The notes under the pieces were generated by a model, which was not told the origin of the DNA, ran no database searches, and saw only the letters and a program-made list of their open reading frames with translations. DNA of 64,000 nt, taken from contig NZ_BCQP01000030.1 of NCBI RefSeq assembly GCF_001552135.1, positions 62,001-126,000 on the forward strand, given 5' to 3'. The position numbers were made by a program, and so were the translations under genes. The number at the start of each line of letters is the position of its first letter. Positions within the stretch are counted from its first letter, which is position 1. This document shows, one piece after another, positions 32,986 through 42,460 of this stretch. This DNA comes from Actinomadura chibensis NBRC 106107. GTDB lineage: Bacteria; Actinomycetota; Actinomycetes; Streptosporangiales; Streptosporangiaceae.

Positions 32986-33375
32986 ATGACAACTAACCAG
33001 GTGGGCGAGGCTTTGCGTGCAAACACGGTGGCCCGCCAGATCATCGACCGGGTGGGGGACAAGTGGACGTTGCTCGTCATCTCGGCCCTTGGTGACGGGC
33101 CGTTGAGGTTCTCCCATCTCAAGGAGCGGGTCGAGGGGATCAACCAGCGGATGCTCACGCAGACCCTGCGGGGGCTGGAACGAGACGGCATTGTGGTCCG
33201 CAGCGTGTACCCGACCGCGCCGCCCCGTGTCGAGTACGGGTTGACCGCCGTCGGCGGCGAACTCCTCGACGTCGTCACGGGCATCTGCTCCTGGACCCGC
33301 CGCCACTTGGCGGCCATCGAGGCAGCCCGCGACGACTACGACGCCCGCGCCGCCCGACTGGCCCGACCCCTCTAA
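32986..33375 (+). CDS. HxlR-family transcriptional regulator
   Basis: A 129-residue winged-helix protein: IIDRVGDKWTLLVISALGDG, RFSHLKERVEGINQRMLTQT, LRGLERDGIVVRSVYP and PRVEYGLTAVGGELL are all typical HxlR positions. HxlR proteins sense electrophiles or redox state, sometimes through a cysteine; the only cysteine here is in GICSW near the C-terminus. Divergent from the NTF2-YceI-NTF2 operon, which it probably represses. Confidence 0.85.
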   Translation: MTTNQVGEALRANTVARQIIDRVGDKWTLLVISALGDGPLRFSHLKERVEGINQRMLTQTLRGLERDGIVVRSVYPTAPPRVEYGLTAVGGELLDVVTGICSWTRRHLAAIEAARDDYDARAARLARPL

Positions 33376-34138
33376 GGGGGTCAGCGAGGGGCGGGGGGCG
33401 GGCCCGCAGTCTCGGCGAGAACCGCGAGGACGGCCGCGTGCGGCGGGAGCGGCGGCGGGGGAGGGCGTAGCCGGGTTCATGGACCGCCTTCGGCCTCGTT
33501 GGCGAGTGCTCCCCCTCCTTGGACGATCAGGGAGCCTGGGAGGGAACTGCCGGCGTCGTGGCCGCACTCCCAGAACCGTCGAACCGTCCGACCTGTGTGC
33601 TCCTTTGCGCGTTCACCGTGAAGGTGTGCGTTCCCCGGACGTCGCCTGTGTGGGGACGAGCGTCATCGCCAGAACGGTCAAGCGGGTCGGCGGTCGTCGT
33701 CCCCGGGCGCGTGCCCGGCCACGGTGGCCGCTCTCGAGCCGCCCACGTTCCCGCAGTGCGGTGACCGCACGGCCCTCCTCGACTTCCTCGGGGAGGCGTC
33801 CGGGCCGAGGAGCGCTGAGCGGACCGGAAGGCGCGAGGCGGCGGCGGGATCCCCGGTCTCGTTGCATGTGAGGGCCGCCCGCGTCGCGCCCTCACCGGCC
33901 GTCGGCCACATGGCAGAGGCCTCGGCCGTCCTGGGTGTGTCCGTTGTCTCTCGGACCCGGGCTGGTCGGGAGCGACAACTTGTCCCTCCGCCCCCGCTCG
34001 ACGCACGTCAGGCTGGACGAATGGCAGTGGAAACGCCGCTTTCGGCGGACATCTTCTTGAGTATCGCCCGAAACTGGACCTTGGATGGTTCCAAGGCCGA
34101 CGATATGACGGACATTGGTGCTCTGAGAGGCGGATTGA
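33376..34138. other. Long spacer, no gene seen
   Basis: 763 bases without a supportable gene; frames on both strands are Arg/Pro-rich and lack family marks. CCTTGG and CCAAGG (34079-34096) form a 6-bp inverted repeat with a 6-base loop about 43 bp before the E1-alpha start and could be an operator. The rest may be decayed coding sequence. Confidence 0.4.
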
Positions 34139-35224
34139 ATGACTCGCCGTTCCCTGCTCCCCGGTGACGAGCCGATACGGCTGGTGGACCCGGCCGGGCG
34201 GCTCGTGAACGACCCGCAGGCCCCGCTGCCCCCGGGCGAGGTCCTGGTGCGCGCGCACGAGGCGCTCGTGGTCGGGCGTCGTATCAACGATCAGGCCCAC
34301 GCGCTGGTCAGACAGGGGAGGCTCGCGGTCTATCCGTCGTCGCATGGGCAGGAGGCATGCGAGGTCGCGGCGGCGCTCGTGCTGGGCGAGCGGGACTGGC
34401 TATTCCCCACCTACCGCGACACCGTATCGATCGTTGAACGGGGGGTCGACCCCGCCGCCGCCCTCGTGCTCCTGCGCGGGGACTGGCACAGCGGGTACGA
34501 CCCGGTGGCCGCCCGCGTCGCGCCGCAGGCCACACCGCTGGCGACGCAGTTGCTCCACGCGGTCGGCGTCGCGCATGCCGCCACGTTGCGTGACGAGGAC
34601 ACCGTCGTGCTGGCGATGTGCGGCGACGGGGCGACCAGCGAGGGCGACTTCCATGAGGCACTGAACTTCGCCGCCGTCTTCCGCGCGCCGGTGGTGTTCT
34701 TCGTGCAGAACAATGAGTACGCCATCTCCGTTCCGCTCTCGCGCCAGAGCGTCGCGCCCTCGCTGGCGCACAAGGGTGTCGGCTACGGGATCCCCGGGAC
34801 GCGCGTGGACGGCAACGACGTCGCCGCGCTGCTGGCCGTCCTCGGCGGGGCCGTCGAGGCGGCGCGGGCGGGGGAGGGGCCGCAGCTCGTCGAGGCCCAC
34901 ACCTACCGGATGCAGGCGCACACCAACGCCGACGACGCGACCCGCTACCGCTCGGACGACGAGGTGGAGGCGTGGCAGGGCAGGGACCCGATCCTGCGGA
35001 GCAGGGCTTACCTCGTCTCCGCCGGGCTCCTGGACGAGGCACGCGAAGCACGCATCGCCGAGACGGCCGAGGAGGTGGCCGCCGCGTTGCGCCAGGGACT
35101 CGCGGACGAGTCCGTCCCCGATCCGGCCGACCTGTTCGCCCACGTGTATGCCACCGCCACGCCCCAACTGCGCGAGCAGGCGGATCTCCTGGCCGAGGAG
35201 CTGACCCGAGAGGAGGTCTCCTGA
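34139..35224 (+). CDS. 2-oxoacid dehydrogenase E1 component, alpha subunit
   Basis: A 361-residue TPP enzyme subunit. The thiamine-pyrophosphate motif is CGDGATSEGDFHEALNFAAV ending VQNN (about residues 160-190); LFPTYRDTVSIVERG and HTNADDATRYRSDDEVEAW with the phosphorylation-loop-like region are typical of PdhA/BkdA. Together with the next two genes it forms a branched-chain or aryl-2-oxoacid dehydrogenase. The operon ends with phenylacetate-CoA ligase, so phenylpyruvate, giving phenylacetyl-CoA, is a plausible substrate. No E3 gene is present; the housekeeping lipoamide dehydrogenase would be shared. Confidence 0.88.
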   Translation: MTRRSLLPGDEPIRLVDPAGRLVNDPQAPLPPGEVLVRAHEALVVGRRINDQAHALVRQGRLAVYPSSHGQEACEVAAALVLGERDWLFPTYRDTVSIVERGVDPAAALVLLRGDWHSGYDPVAARVAPQATPLATQLLHAVGVAHAATLRDEDTVVLAMCGDGATSEGDFHEALNFAAVFRAPVVFFVQNNEYAISVPLSRQSVAPSLAHKGVGYGIPGTRVDGNDVAALLAVLGGAVEAARAGEGPQLVEAHTYRMQAHTNADDATRYRSDDEVEAWQGRDPILRSRAYLVSAGLLDEAREARIAETAEEVAAALRQGLADESVPDPADLFAHVYATATPQLREQADLLAEELTREEVS

Positions 35225-36213
35225 TGTCCGCCGTCGAGGAGATCACGATGGCGCAGGCGCTGAACCGCGCGTTGCGCGACGCGATGGCCGAGGACGAGTC
35301 CGTCCTGATGTTCGGCGAGGACGTCGGGCCGCTCGGCGGCGTCTTCCGCGTCACCGACGGCCTCACCGAGACGTTCGGCGAGCGCCGGTGCTTCGACACG
35401 CCGCTGGCCGAGTCCGGGATCGTCGGCATGGCGGTCGGGCTGGCGATGAACGGGATGCGGCCGGTCGTGGAGATGCAGTTCGACGCCTTCGCCTATCCGG
35501 CGTTCGAGCAGATCGTGAGCCATGTCGCCAAGATGCGCAACCGCTCGCGCGGTCGGCTCCCGATGCCCATCACGATCCGGGTCCCTTACGCCGGAGGCAT
35601 CGGGGGCGTGGAGCACCACTGCGACTCGTCAGAGGCGTACTACGCGCACACGCCCGGTCTCACGGTCCTGGCGCCGTCGACGGCGGCGGACGGATACACC
35701 CTGCTGCGGGAGGCCATCGACCTGCCGGATCCGGTGGTCCTGCTCGAACCGAAGAAGCTGTACTTCAGCCGGGAGAAGGTCGATCTGGCCGAGGCCCGGG
35801 CGGGCATCGGGCGCGCGGTCGTTCGCCGGAGCGGGACCGACGCGACCCTGATCGCCTACGGCACCGCGGTGCCGGTCGCGCTCGAGGCCGCCGAGGCAGC
35901 GGCCGCCGAGGGTCGCAGCCTCGGCGTGGTCGACCTGCGCTCGATCGTGCCGTTCGACGACGAGACGGTCTGCGCCGCCGTCCGCTCCACCGGCCGCGCC
36001 GTCCTCGTGGCCGAGGCGCCGGGCTTCGTCTCGGTGGCCTCCGAGATCGCCGCGCGGGTCACCGAGCGGTGCTTCCATCACCTCGCCGCGCCCGTCCGCC
36101 GCGTGACCGGCTTCGACATCCCCTATCCCCCGCCGAAGCTGGAGCGATACCACCTGCCGAGCGTGGACCGAGTGCTCGACGCCGTCGACACCCTGCAGTG
36201 GGAGGACCGGTGA
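35224..36213 (+). CDS. 2-oxoacid dehydrogenase E1 component, beta subunit
   Basis: A 329-residue protein of the PdhB/BkdB type: ITMAQALNRALRDAMAEDES, GEDVGPLGGVFRVTDGL, FDTPLAESGIVGMAVGLAMN, MQFDAFAYPAFEQIV, the K+-site region and the C-terminal transketolase-like domain (VVDLRSIVPFDDETVCAAV). The start shares one base with the alpha stop, the usual coupling of E1 subunits. Confidence 0.9.
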   Translation: MSAVEEITMAQALNRALRDAMAEDESVLMFGEDVGPLGGVFRVTDGLTETFGERRCFDTPLAESGIVGMAVGLAMNGMRPVVEMQFDAFAYPAFEQIVSHVAKMRNRSRGRLPMPITIRVPYAGGIGGVEHHCDSSEAYYAHTPGLTVLAPSTAADGYTLLREAIDLPDPVVLLEPKKLYFSREKVDLAEARAGIGRAVVRRSGTDATLIAYGTAVPVALEAAEAAAAEGRSLGVVDLRSIVPFDDETVCAAVRSTGRAVLVAEAPGFVSVASEIAARVTERCFHHLAAPVRRVTGFDIPYPPPKLERYHLPSVDRVLDAVDTLQWEDR

Positions 36214-37499
36214 CCACACAGACGTTCGAGCTGCCCGACCTGGGCGAGGGCCTGGCCGAGGCGGAGATCGTTCGCTGGCTCGTCGGCGCGGGCGACACCG
36301 TCGCCGTTGACCAGCCGGTCGTCGAGGTGGAGACCGCGAAGTCGCTGGTCGAGGTGCCCTCTCCCTATGCCGGGACGGTCAGTCGGCTGCACGGCGCCGC
36401 AGGGGAGGTCGTCGCCGTGGGCGCGCCGCTCATCTCGATCGCGGCGGGGAACACCGGCCGCGCCGACGCGGACGCCGAGCGCTACCGCGAGGAGGAGCTC
36501 GGCGGCTCCGGCAACGTCCTGGTCGGCTACGGCACGTCCGGAGGGTCCGCTCCGCGCCGCCGCCGACGGCCGTCGGCGCGGGTGGACGGCGCCGCCATCG
36601 GGGCCCCTGCGGGACCGGCGGCGCGTCAGGTCCGGCGGGTGACGTCGCCGCTTGTCCGGCGCCTCGCCAGAGACGCCGGGCTGGCGATCGGCGACCTGGT
36701 GGGCACCGGGGACAGCGGTCTGATCACCCGCCGCGATGTCGAGGCGGCGATCGCCGCACGCTGCGCGTCACCAGCCGCCGCGCCTCGCGCTGCCGCTGCC
36801 GCGGGCCCGGCCGAGACCCGGACGCCGATGAGCGGATTCCGCAAGGCGGTCTCGCTGACACTCACCCGCAGCCGCTCCCAGATCCCCGAAGCGACCGTGT
36901 GGGTCGATGTCGACTTCACGGAGCTGTTCGCGCTGCGCGAGCGGCTGAAGTCGTCGGGACGGCCCGTCCCGGGGCTGCTGGCGTACGTGGCGCGGTTCAC
37001 CGTGGCCGCGCTGCGAGCCCATCCCGAGCTCAACGGCACCGTCGACGCCGAGCGTCAGGAACTGGTCCAGTTCAGGGACGTCGACCTCGGCATCGCCGTG
37101 CAGACCGACCGGGGGCTGCTCGTCCCGGCCGTGATGAGAGCCCAGGAGATGACGGCGGCGCGGCTGGACACCGAGATCCGCCGGCTGACCGCGGCGGCGC
37201 GCGAGGGCCGTGCGACGCCGGCCGAGCTGACCGCCGGGACGTTCACGCTCAACAACTACGGCTCATTCAACGTCGACGGCAGCGCGGCCATCATCAACCA
37301 CCCGCAGGTGGCGATCCTCGGCTTCGGCCGGGTCATCGACCGGCCGTGGGCGGTCGGCGGCGAACTGGCCGTGCGCAAGATCGGCCAGATGTCGTTCGTG
37401 TTCGACCACCGCGTGTGCGACGGCGGGACCGCCGCCGCGTTCATGCGGATGGTCGCCGATTCCATCGAGTGCCCCGGCGCGGCGCTCAGCGACCTATAG
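36210..37499 (+). CDS. 2-oxoacid dehydrogenase E2, dihydrolipoamide acyltransferase
   Basis: A 429-residue protein. One N-terminal lipoyl domain carries the modified lysine at Lys44 (EVETAKSLVEVP). A peripheral-subunit-binding domain lies near residues 145-185 (TSPLVRRLARDAGLAIGDL), and the C-terminal acyltransferase domain ends with the catalytic DHRVCDGG near 405. A single lipoyl domain and the sequence VWVDVDFTEL fit branched-chain-type E2. GTG start overlaps the E1-beta stop. Confidence 0.9.
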   Translation: MTTQTFELPDLGEGLAEAEIVRWLVGAGDTVAVDQPVVEVETAKSLVEVPSPYAGTVSRLHGAAGEVVAVGAPLISIAAGNTGRADADAERYREEELGGSGNVLVGYGTSGGSAPRRRRRPSARVDGAAIGAPAGPAARQVRRVTSPLVRRLARDAGLAIGDLVGTGDSGLITRRDVEAAIAARCASPAAAPRAAAAAGPAETRTPMSGFRKAVSLTLTRSRSQIPEATVWVDVDFTELFALRERLKSSGRPVPGLLAYVARFTVAALRAHPELNGTVDAERQELVQFRDVDLGIAVQTDRGLLVPAVMRAQEMTAARLDTEIRRLTAAAREGRATPAELTAGTFTLNNYGSFNVDGSAAIINHPQVAILGFGRVIDRPWAVGGELAVRKIGQMSFVFDHRVCDGGTAAAFMRMVADSIECPGAALSDL

Positions 37500-37507
37500 G
37501 AGCCCCA

Positions 37508-38302
37508 ATGACATCCCCACCTCCCGTCCTCGTCGAGCGCTCCGGCGCCGCCGCGGTCGTCACGATCAACCGTCCGGACCGCCACAACGCCCTCACCGCC
37601 CAGGTGAAGGACGCGCTGCGCGAGGCGCTGGACGGCCTCGGCGCGGACTCGTCCGTGCGGGCGCTGGTGCTGACCGGCGCGGGCCGCTCGTTCTGCGTCG
37701 GGCAGGACCTCGCCGAGCACGCGCAGGCGCTCCGCTCCGCTCCGGAGTCCGCCTTCTCAACGGTCGAAGAGCACTACAACCCGATCGTGCTGGCCCTGAC
37801 GACGATGCCCAAACCGGTCGTCGCCGCGGTCAACGGGACCTGCGCGGGCGCCGGGGTCGGGCTCGCCCTGGCGTGCGACCTTCGCGTGATGGCGTCGACG
37901 GCGCGCTGGTCGACCGCGTTCACCGGCATCGGCCTGGGCTGCGACACCGGACTGTCGGCGAGCCTCGCGCGGTCGGTCGGCGAGTCGCGCGCCCGCGAAC
38001 TGCTCCTGCTCGGCCGCGCCTTCACCACCGCTCAAGCGATCCAATGGGGGATCACGGGAGACGCCGTTGACACCGCTCGGGTGGTGCCGGCCGCGACCGA
38101 GCTGGCGCAGCGACTGGCCGCCGGGCCGACGACGGCGTACGCGGAGGCGAAGCGGGCCCTGGCCGCCGCGTGGTCGAGGCCGCTCCCCGAGGTGCTGGCC
38201 GCCGAGGCCGCCGCCCAGCGGCGGGCCGGGGCCACCGATGACCACGCGAGGGCCGTCGAGGCCTTTCTCGCCAAGCGCTCGCCCGAATTCACCGGGCGCT
38301 GA
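37508..38302 (+). CDS. Enoyl-CoA hydratase/isomerase (PaaG/PaaB-like)
   Basis: A 264-residue crotonase. Oxyanion-hole strands are RSFCVGQDLAEH and CAGAGVGLALACDLR, and the active-site loop is TGLGCDTGLSASL-like (FTGIGLGCDTGLSASLARSV). In 2-(1,2-epoxyphenyl)acetyl-CoA isomerases such as PaaG the usual catalytic glutamate is replaced and an aspartate remains in the loop; CDTG agrees with that. RBS AGGAG just upstream. It lies 8 bp after the E2 gene and 36 bp before paaK, supporting a phenylacetate-linked function. Confidence 0.8.
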   Translation: MTSPPPVLVERSGAAAVVTINRPDRHNALTAQVKDALREALDGLGADSSVRALVLTGAGRSFCVGQDLAEHAQALRSAPESAFSTVEEHYNPIVLALTTMPKPVVAAVNGTCAGAGVGLALACDLRVMASTARWSTAFTGIGLGCDTGLSASLARSVGESRARELLLLGRAFTTAQAIQWGITGDAVDTARVVPAATELAQRLAAGPTTAYAEAKRALAAAWSRPLPEVLAAEAAAQRRAGATDDHARAVEAFLAKRSPEFTGR

Positions 38303-38338
38303 GCATGACATCCCGGCCGGAGGACTGGAGGAACCGAC

Positions 38339-39631
38339 GTGGCCGCTGACCTTGAGGAACCGATCGAGAAGGCGTCGGTCGACGAACTGCGGGCGGTGCA
38401 ACTCGAACGGCTGCGGTGGAGCGTGCGGCACGCCTACGAGAACGTTTCGCACTACCGCCGCTCGTTCGACGCCGCCGGGGTCCACCCCGACGACGTCCGC
38501 GACCTCGCCGACCTCGCGCGACTGCCGCTCACGACGAAGGCGGACCTGCGCGGCAACTACCCGTTCGGGATGTTCGCGGTGCCGCGCGAGCAGGTGGCGC
38601 GTGTGCACGCGTCGTCCGGAACCACGGGCCGGCCGACCGTGGTCGGCTACACCCGCGACGACCTCGACCTGTGGGCCACCGTAATGGCCCGCAGCATCCG
38701 CGCCGCCGGCGGACACCCTGGTCAGGTGTTGCACAACGCCTACGGATACGGGCTGTTCACCGGCGGGCTGGGCGCGCACGCGGGCGCGGAGAAGCTCGGC
38801 TGCACGGTGGTCCCCGTCTCCGGCGGCATGACCGAGCGTCAGGTCCGGCTGATACAGGACTTCCGGCCCGAGATCATCATGGTGACGCCGTCATACATGC
38901 TCGCCCTGGTCGACGAGATGGAGCGGCAGGGAGTCGACCCGGCGGCGACCTCCCTCAAGGTCGGCATCTTCGGCGCCGAACCGTGGACGAACGAGACCCG
39001 CGCGGCGGTGGAGGCCCGCCTGGGCATCGACGCCGTCGACATCTACGGGCTCTCCGAGGTGATCGGCCCGGGGGTCGCGCAGGAGTTCGCGGAGACCAAG
39101 GACGGCCTGCACGTCTGGGAGGACCACTTCTACCCCGAGGTGATCGACCCGCTCACCGGGGAGGCGCTGCCCGACGGCGAGCCGGGCGAACTGGTGTTCA
39201 CATCGCTGACCAAGCAGGCGATGCCCGTCATCCGCTACCGGACGCGGGACCTCACCCGGCTGCTACCGGGCACGATGCGTCCGATGCGGCGCATCGAGAA
39301 GATCACCGGCCGAAGCGACGACATGATCATCCTTCGCGGGGTGAACCTCTTCCCTACCCAGATCGAGGAACTGGTGGTCGCGGCGGACGAACTCACCCCG
39401 CATTTCCAGTGCGTGCTCGACCGCGACGGACATCTCGACACGATGACCGTCCGCGTCGAGCGACGCGGCGGCGCTGACGCGGCGGCGGCGCGCGCCGCCG
39501 GCGAGCGGGTGCGCCATCTCGTGAAGAGCACGATCGGGGTCTCGGTCGGCGTCGACGTCGTCGAGCCCGACACCATCGAGCGGTCGGTCGGGAAGATGCG
39601 CCGCATCGTCGACAACCGTCCACCACGGTGA
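38339..39631 (+). CDS. paaK: Phenylacetate-CoA ligase
   Basis: A 430-residue adenylate-forming enzyme of the PaaK type. The ATP loop is SSGTTGRPTVVGYT near 94-107. Other marks are HNAYGYGLFTGGLGAHAGAE, the A5-like DIYGLSEVIGPGVAQE, and the mobile C-terminal domain starting at RTRDLTRLL with GRSDDMIILRGVNLFPTQIE. It forms phenylacetyl-CoA from phenylacetate, CoA and ATP, feeding the paaABCDE epoxidase encoded 14 kb away. The catabolic cluster 39732-51541 separates it from the rest of the pathway. Confidence 0.92.
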   Translation: MAADLEEPIEKASVDELRAVQLERLRWSVRHAYENVSHYRRSFDAAGVHPDDVRDLADLARLPLTTKADLRGNYPFGMFAVPREQVARVHASSGTTGRPTVVGYTRDDLDLWATVMARSIRAAGGHPGQVLHNAYGYGLFTGGLGAHAGAEKLGCTVVPVSGGMTERQVRLIQDFRPEIIMVTPSYMLALVDEMERQGVDPAATSLKVGIFGAEPWTNETRAAVEARLGIDAVDIYGLSEVIGPGVAQEFAETKDGLHVWEDHFYPEVIDPLTGEALPDGEPGELVFTSLTKQAMPVIRYRTRDLTRLLPGTMRPMRRIEKITGRSDDMIILRGVNLFPTQIEELVVAADELTPHFQCVLDRDGHLDTMTVRVERRGGADAAAARAAGERVRHLVKSTIGVSVGVDVVEPDTIERSVGKMRRIVDNRPPR

Positions 39632-39639
39632 TCCCAGGG

Positions 39640-39670
39640 CTCCCCGCCGGGGCCGCACCCCGGCGAGGAG
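39640..39670 (+). terminator. Terminator after paaK
   Basis: CTCCCCGCCGGGG (39640-39652) pairs with 39658-39670, one mismatch, 5-base loop. It separates the E1-paaK operon from the next cluster. Confidence 0.7.
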
Positions 39671-39707
39671 CAGGGACAATGGACGGATGCGAGTATTGAC
39701 TTGCAAT

Positions 39708-39723
39708 ATCGTCCTACAATAAT
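39708..39723. promoter_or_regulatory. GntR/FCD operator-like site before the imide/hydantoin cluster
   Basis: ATCGTCCTACAATAAT shares the nine-base core GTCCTACAA with the palindrome CTTGTCCTACAAG at 47592-47604, beside the GntR gene of the same cluster. It lies 9 bp before the first start codon and overlaps the likely promoter (AT-rich, TTGACT at 39696). Confidence 0.6.
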
Positions 39724-39731
39724 GTCTTCGT

Positions 39732-40397
39732 ATGGATACTTCGCAGTCCGCCGACGTCGCGTGCGACGTCGGCGTCCGGCACCTGATCGCCCATTACGAG
39801 AAGGCCGGGTTCACCCACCGTCTGGGGTTCGGAGCGAAGCCCGCCGTGCTCGTCATCGATCTGGTGAACGCCTTCACCGACCCGTCCTCGGACCTGGCGC
39901 TGCCGATCGAGGACGTCGTTCACCACAGTGCCAAGCTGATCGCGGTCGCCCGTGACGCGGGCGTCCCCGTGATCGCCTTCCGGGTCGAGTTCGCCGACGA
40001 GCGATCCGCGCCGATGATGCTGCGCAAGAACCCGGTGCTCGCCCGGCTCCGGCCGGGCAGCCAGGAGGCCCGGCTCGACCCCCGCCTCGGCATCGACGAG
40101 CGGGACATCGTGCTGGTCAAAACGGGTGCCAGTGCGTTCTTCCAGACCACCCTCCCGGCGGTGCTGGCGGGGCTCGGCGTCGACACCGTCCTGCTCGTCG
40201 GCTCGGCGACGAGCGGCTGCGTGCGCGCCACCGCCGTCGATGCGATCCAGCACGGGTTCCGCCCCATCGTGGTGGCCGAGTGCGTGGGCGACCGGCTGAC
40301 CGTCGCGCACGAGGTGAGCCTCGCCGAGATGGACGCCAAGTACGCCGATGTCGAGTCGCTCGACGTCGTGATCCGTTACCTGAAGGAACGAGCATGA
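39732..40397 (+). CDS. Isochorismatase-family cysteine amidohydrolase
   Basis: A 221-residue cysteine hydrolase. The catalytic triad is Asp43 (VLVIDLVNAF), Lys130 (VLVKTGASAFF) and Cys163 (GSATSGCVRATA), with the cis-peptide segment just before the cysteine. The family includes N-carbamoylsarcosine amidohydrolase and maleamate amidohydrolase, both of which release ammonia from an acid-amide. It is the first gene of the cluster and overlaps hyuA, so it most likely removes the amide or carbamoyl group exposed by the HyuAB ring-opening enzyme. Confidence 0.88.
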   Translation: MDTSQSADVACDVGVRHLIAHYEKAGFTHRLGFGAKPAVLVIDLVNAFTDPSSDLALPIEDVVHHSAKLIAVARDAGVPVIAFRVEFADERSAPMMLRKNPVLARLRPGSQEARLDPRLGIDERDIVLVKTGASAFFQTTLPAVLAGLGVDTVLLVGSATSGCVRATAVDAIQHGFRPIVVAECVGDRLTVAHEVSLAEMDAKYADVESLDVVIRYLKERA

Positions 40398-42460
40398 GGG
40401 TCGCAACCGACATCGGCGGGACGTTCACCGACCTCGCCTACCTCGACGACGGCGGGCGGCTGCGGGTCGCCAAGTCGCCCAGCACGCCCGGCGGGTTCGA
40501 CCGCGGTGTCGGCGACGTGTTGACCCTGGCGGGCATCGACGGCGGCGCTGGCGGGGGCGTCGAGGCGTTCGTCCACGGCACGACCGTCGTGATCAACGCG
40601 CTCCTGGAGCGCAAGGGCGCCACGGTCGCGTTGCTGACCACCAAAGGTTTCCGGGACGTGCTCGACATCGGCCGCGCCAGTCGTCCCGACCTGTACAACT
40701 TCCGCTACCGGGCTCCGGAGCCGTTCGTCCCCCGGCACCTGCGGTTCGAGATCGGGGGGCGGCGGGCCGCCACCGGCGCCGAGGTCGCGCCGCTGGCCGA
40801 GGACGACGTCCGTGCGGCTGTCGAGGCGGCGCGCGCGGCGGGCGCGACCGCCGTGGCCGTGGCGTTCCTGCACTCCTACGCCGACCCTGCGCACGAGGTG
40901 CGGTGCGGGGAGCTGATCGCGGAGCTGTGGCCGGAGGCGTTCGTGACGCTGTCCTACGACGTCACCCGGGAATGGCGCGAGTACGAGCGGTCGAACACCG
41001 CCGTGTTCAACGCCTACGTTCAGGAGACCGCCGCGACCTACCTGGACCGGCTCGAAGCGCGGCTCGGCAAGCACGGCATCACGGGCAACTCCCGGGTGAT
41101 GCAGTCCAACGGCGGTGCGATGACGTTCGCGCAGGCGCAACGCTTGCCGATCACGCTGGTGGAGTCCGGACCGGCCGCCGGGGTGATCGCGGCGGCGGCG
41201 GTCGGCGCGGCGATGGGCGTCGCCGACGTGATCACGCTCGACATCGGCGGCACGACCGCGAAGACGTCCCTCATCGAGGGCGGCGAGGTCAGGGTCACCA
41301 CGGACTACCGCGTCGACTGGACGCCCGACTCGCCCGGCTACCCGATCAAGGCGCCCGTCGTGGACATCGTCGAGATCGGCGCGGGCGGCGGCTCCATCGC
41401 CTGGGTCGACGAGCGCGGACGCCTTGGACTCGGGCCGCAGAGCGCGGGCGCTGAACCGGGCCCCGCCTGCTACCCGAACGGAGGTGCGGAGCCGACCCTG
41501 ACCGACGCGAACCTGGTCGCCGGGCGGCTGAACCCCGACAACTTCCTCGGCGGCCAGATGCCGGTCTCCGTCGAGCGCGCCCGCGCCGCGCTGGCTGGCG
41601 TCGGCGCGGCGCTCGGGCTGGACGCCGAGGCGACCGCCCTCGGCCTGATCCGGCTCGCCAACGCCAAGATGCTGAACGCGATCAAGCTGGTGTCGGTGCG
41701 CCGGGGCCATGACCCCCGCGACTTCTCCCTGCTGGCCTTCGGGGGAGGCGGTGCCGTCCACGCGCTGGCACTCGGCGCGGAACTCCAGGTCAAGAACGTC
41801 GTGATCCCGCGGATGCCCGCCAACTTCTCGGCGGTCGGGATGCTCATGACCCGGCTCAGGTCCGACTGGGTGCGCACCTGTGTGCTCCCGGTGGCGGCGC
41901 CGTCCGGTCCGGAGTGGACGGCGGTGTGGGAGTCGCTGAAGCGGCAGGCCGCCGAGTACTTCGCCGCAGAGTCGGTCGGCGCGGGCGCGCTGACCTTCAC
42001 CGGCTCGGTCGACGCCCGCTACCTGGGCCAGGAGCACACCGTCACCATCCCCGTGGACACGGCCGCGCCGATCGAGGCGATCCTCGACGGCTTCCACGAC
42101 GCGCACGAGAAGCTCTACACATTCCGGCTGGACGTTCCGGTGCAGGTGGTGAACTTCCGGCTGGCGGCGGCCGCCGCCGAAGCCGCCTCCGCCGTGGCGT
42201 GGAGTCCCGCTCCCGACGCGAGCGTCGACGCCGCCCGCAAAGGCCTCCGGCGGGTGCTGTTCGATGACGGCGGCACGCTGGAGACCCCTTATTACGACCG
42301 CGAACTGCTGCCGGTCGGCGCCGCGCTGAGCGGGCCGTCCATCATCGAGGAGTCGGGCACCTCGACGGTCGTCCATCCCGGCCAAACGGCGGTCGTCGAC
42401 GAGCGGGGCAGCCTCGTCGTCGAACTGTCCGCCCGTCGCGAGAAGCGGAGCGGCGCATGA
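40394..42460 (+). CDS. hyuA: Hydantoinase/oxoprolinase family subunit A (ATP-dependent ring-opening enzyme)
   Basis: A 688-residue HyuA protein. The actin-like ATPase signatures are DIGGTFTDLAYLDDGG (residues 6-21), HGTTVVINALLERKGA, LVESGPAAGVIAAAAVGA, and LDIGGTTAKTSLIEGG; IGAGGGSIAWVD follows. HyuA/HyuB pairs hydrolyse the C-N bond of 5-oxoproline, N-methylhydantoin, caprolactam and similar lactams or imides using ATP. It overlaps both neighbours by four bases. The downstream dehydratase and lyase genes are not needed for hydantoin or oxoproline use and point to an unsaturated or dicarboxylic ring substrate. Confidence 0.88.
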   Translation: MRVATDIGGTFTDLAYLDDGGRLRVAKSPSTPGGFDRGVGDVLTLAGIDGGAGGGVEAFVHGTTVVINALLERKGATVALLTTKGFRDVLDIGRASRPDLYNFRYRAPEPFVPRHLRFEIGGRRAATGAEVAPLAEDDVRAAVEAARAAGATAVAVAFLHSYADPAHEVRCGELIAELWPEAFVTLSYDVTREWREYERSNTAVFNAYVQETAATYLDRLEARLGKHGITGNSRVMQSNGGAMTFAQAQRLPITLVESGPAAGVIAAAAVGAAMGVADVITLDIGGTTAKTSLIEGGEVRVTTDYRVDWTPDSPGYPIKAPVVDIVEIGAGGGSIAWVDERGRLGLGPQSAGAEPGPACYPNGGAEPTLTDANLVAGRLNPDNFLGGQMPVSVERARAALAGVGAALGLDAEATALGLIRLANAKMLNAIKLVSVRRGHDPRDFSLLAFGGGGAVHALALGAELQVKNVVIPRMPANFSAVGMLMTRLRSDWVRTCVLPVAAPSGPEWTAVWESLKRQAAEYFAAESVGAGALTFTGSVDARYLGQEHTVTIPVDTAAPIEAILDGFHDAHEKLYTFRLDVPVQVVNFRLAAAAAEAASAVAWSPAPDASVDAARKGLRRVLFDDGGTLETPYYDRELLPVGAALSGPSIIEESGTSTVVHPGQTAVVDERGSLVVELSARREKRSGA

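Noticed and set aside
33527-34345. 272-codon minus-strand frame in the long spacer
   Set aside because: Begins inside the E1-alpha gene, Arg/Pro-rich, no domain; treated as non-coding.
40376-42385. 669-codon minus-strand frame opposite hyuA
   Set aside because: Shadow of hyuA; composition and motif evidence favour the plus strand.
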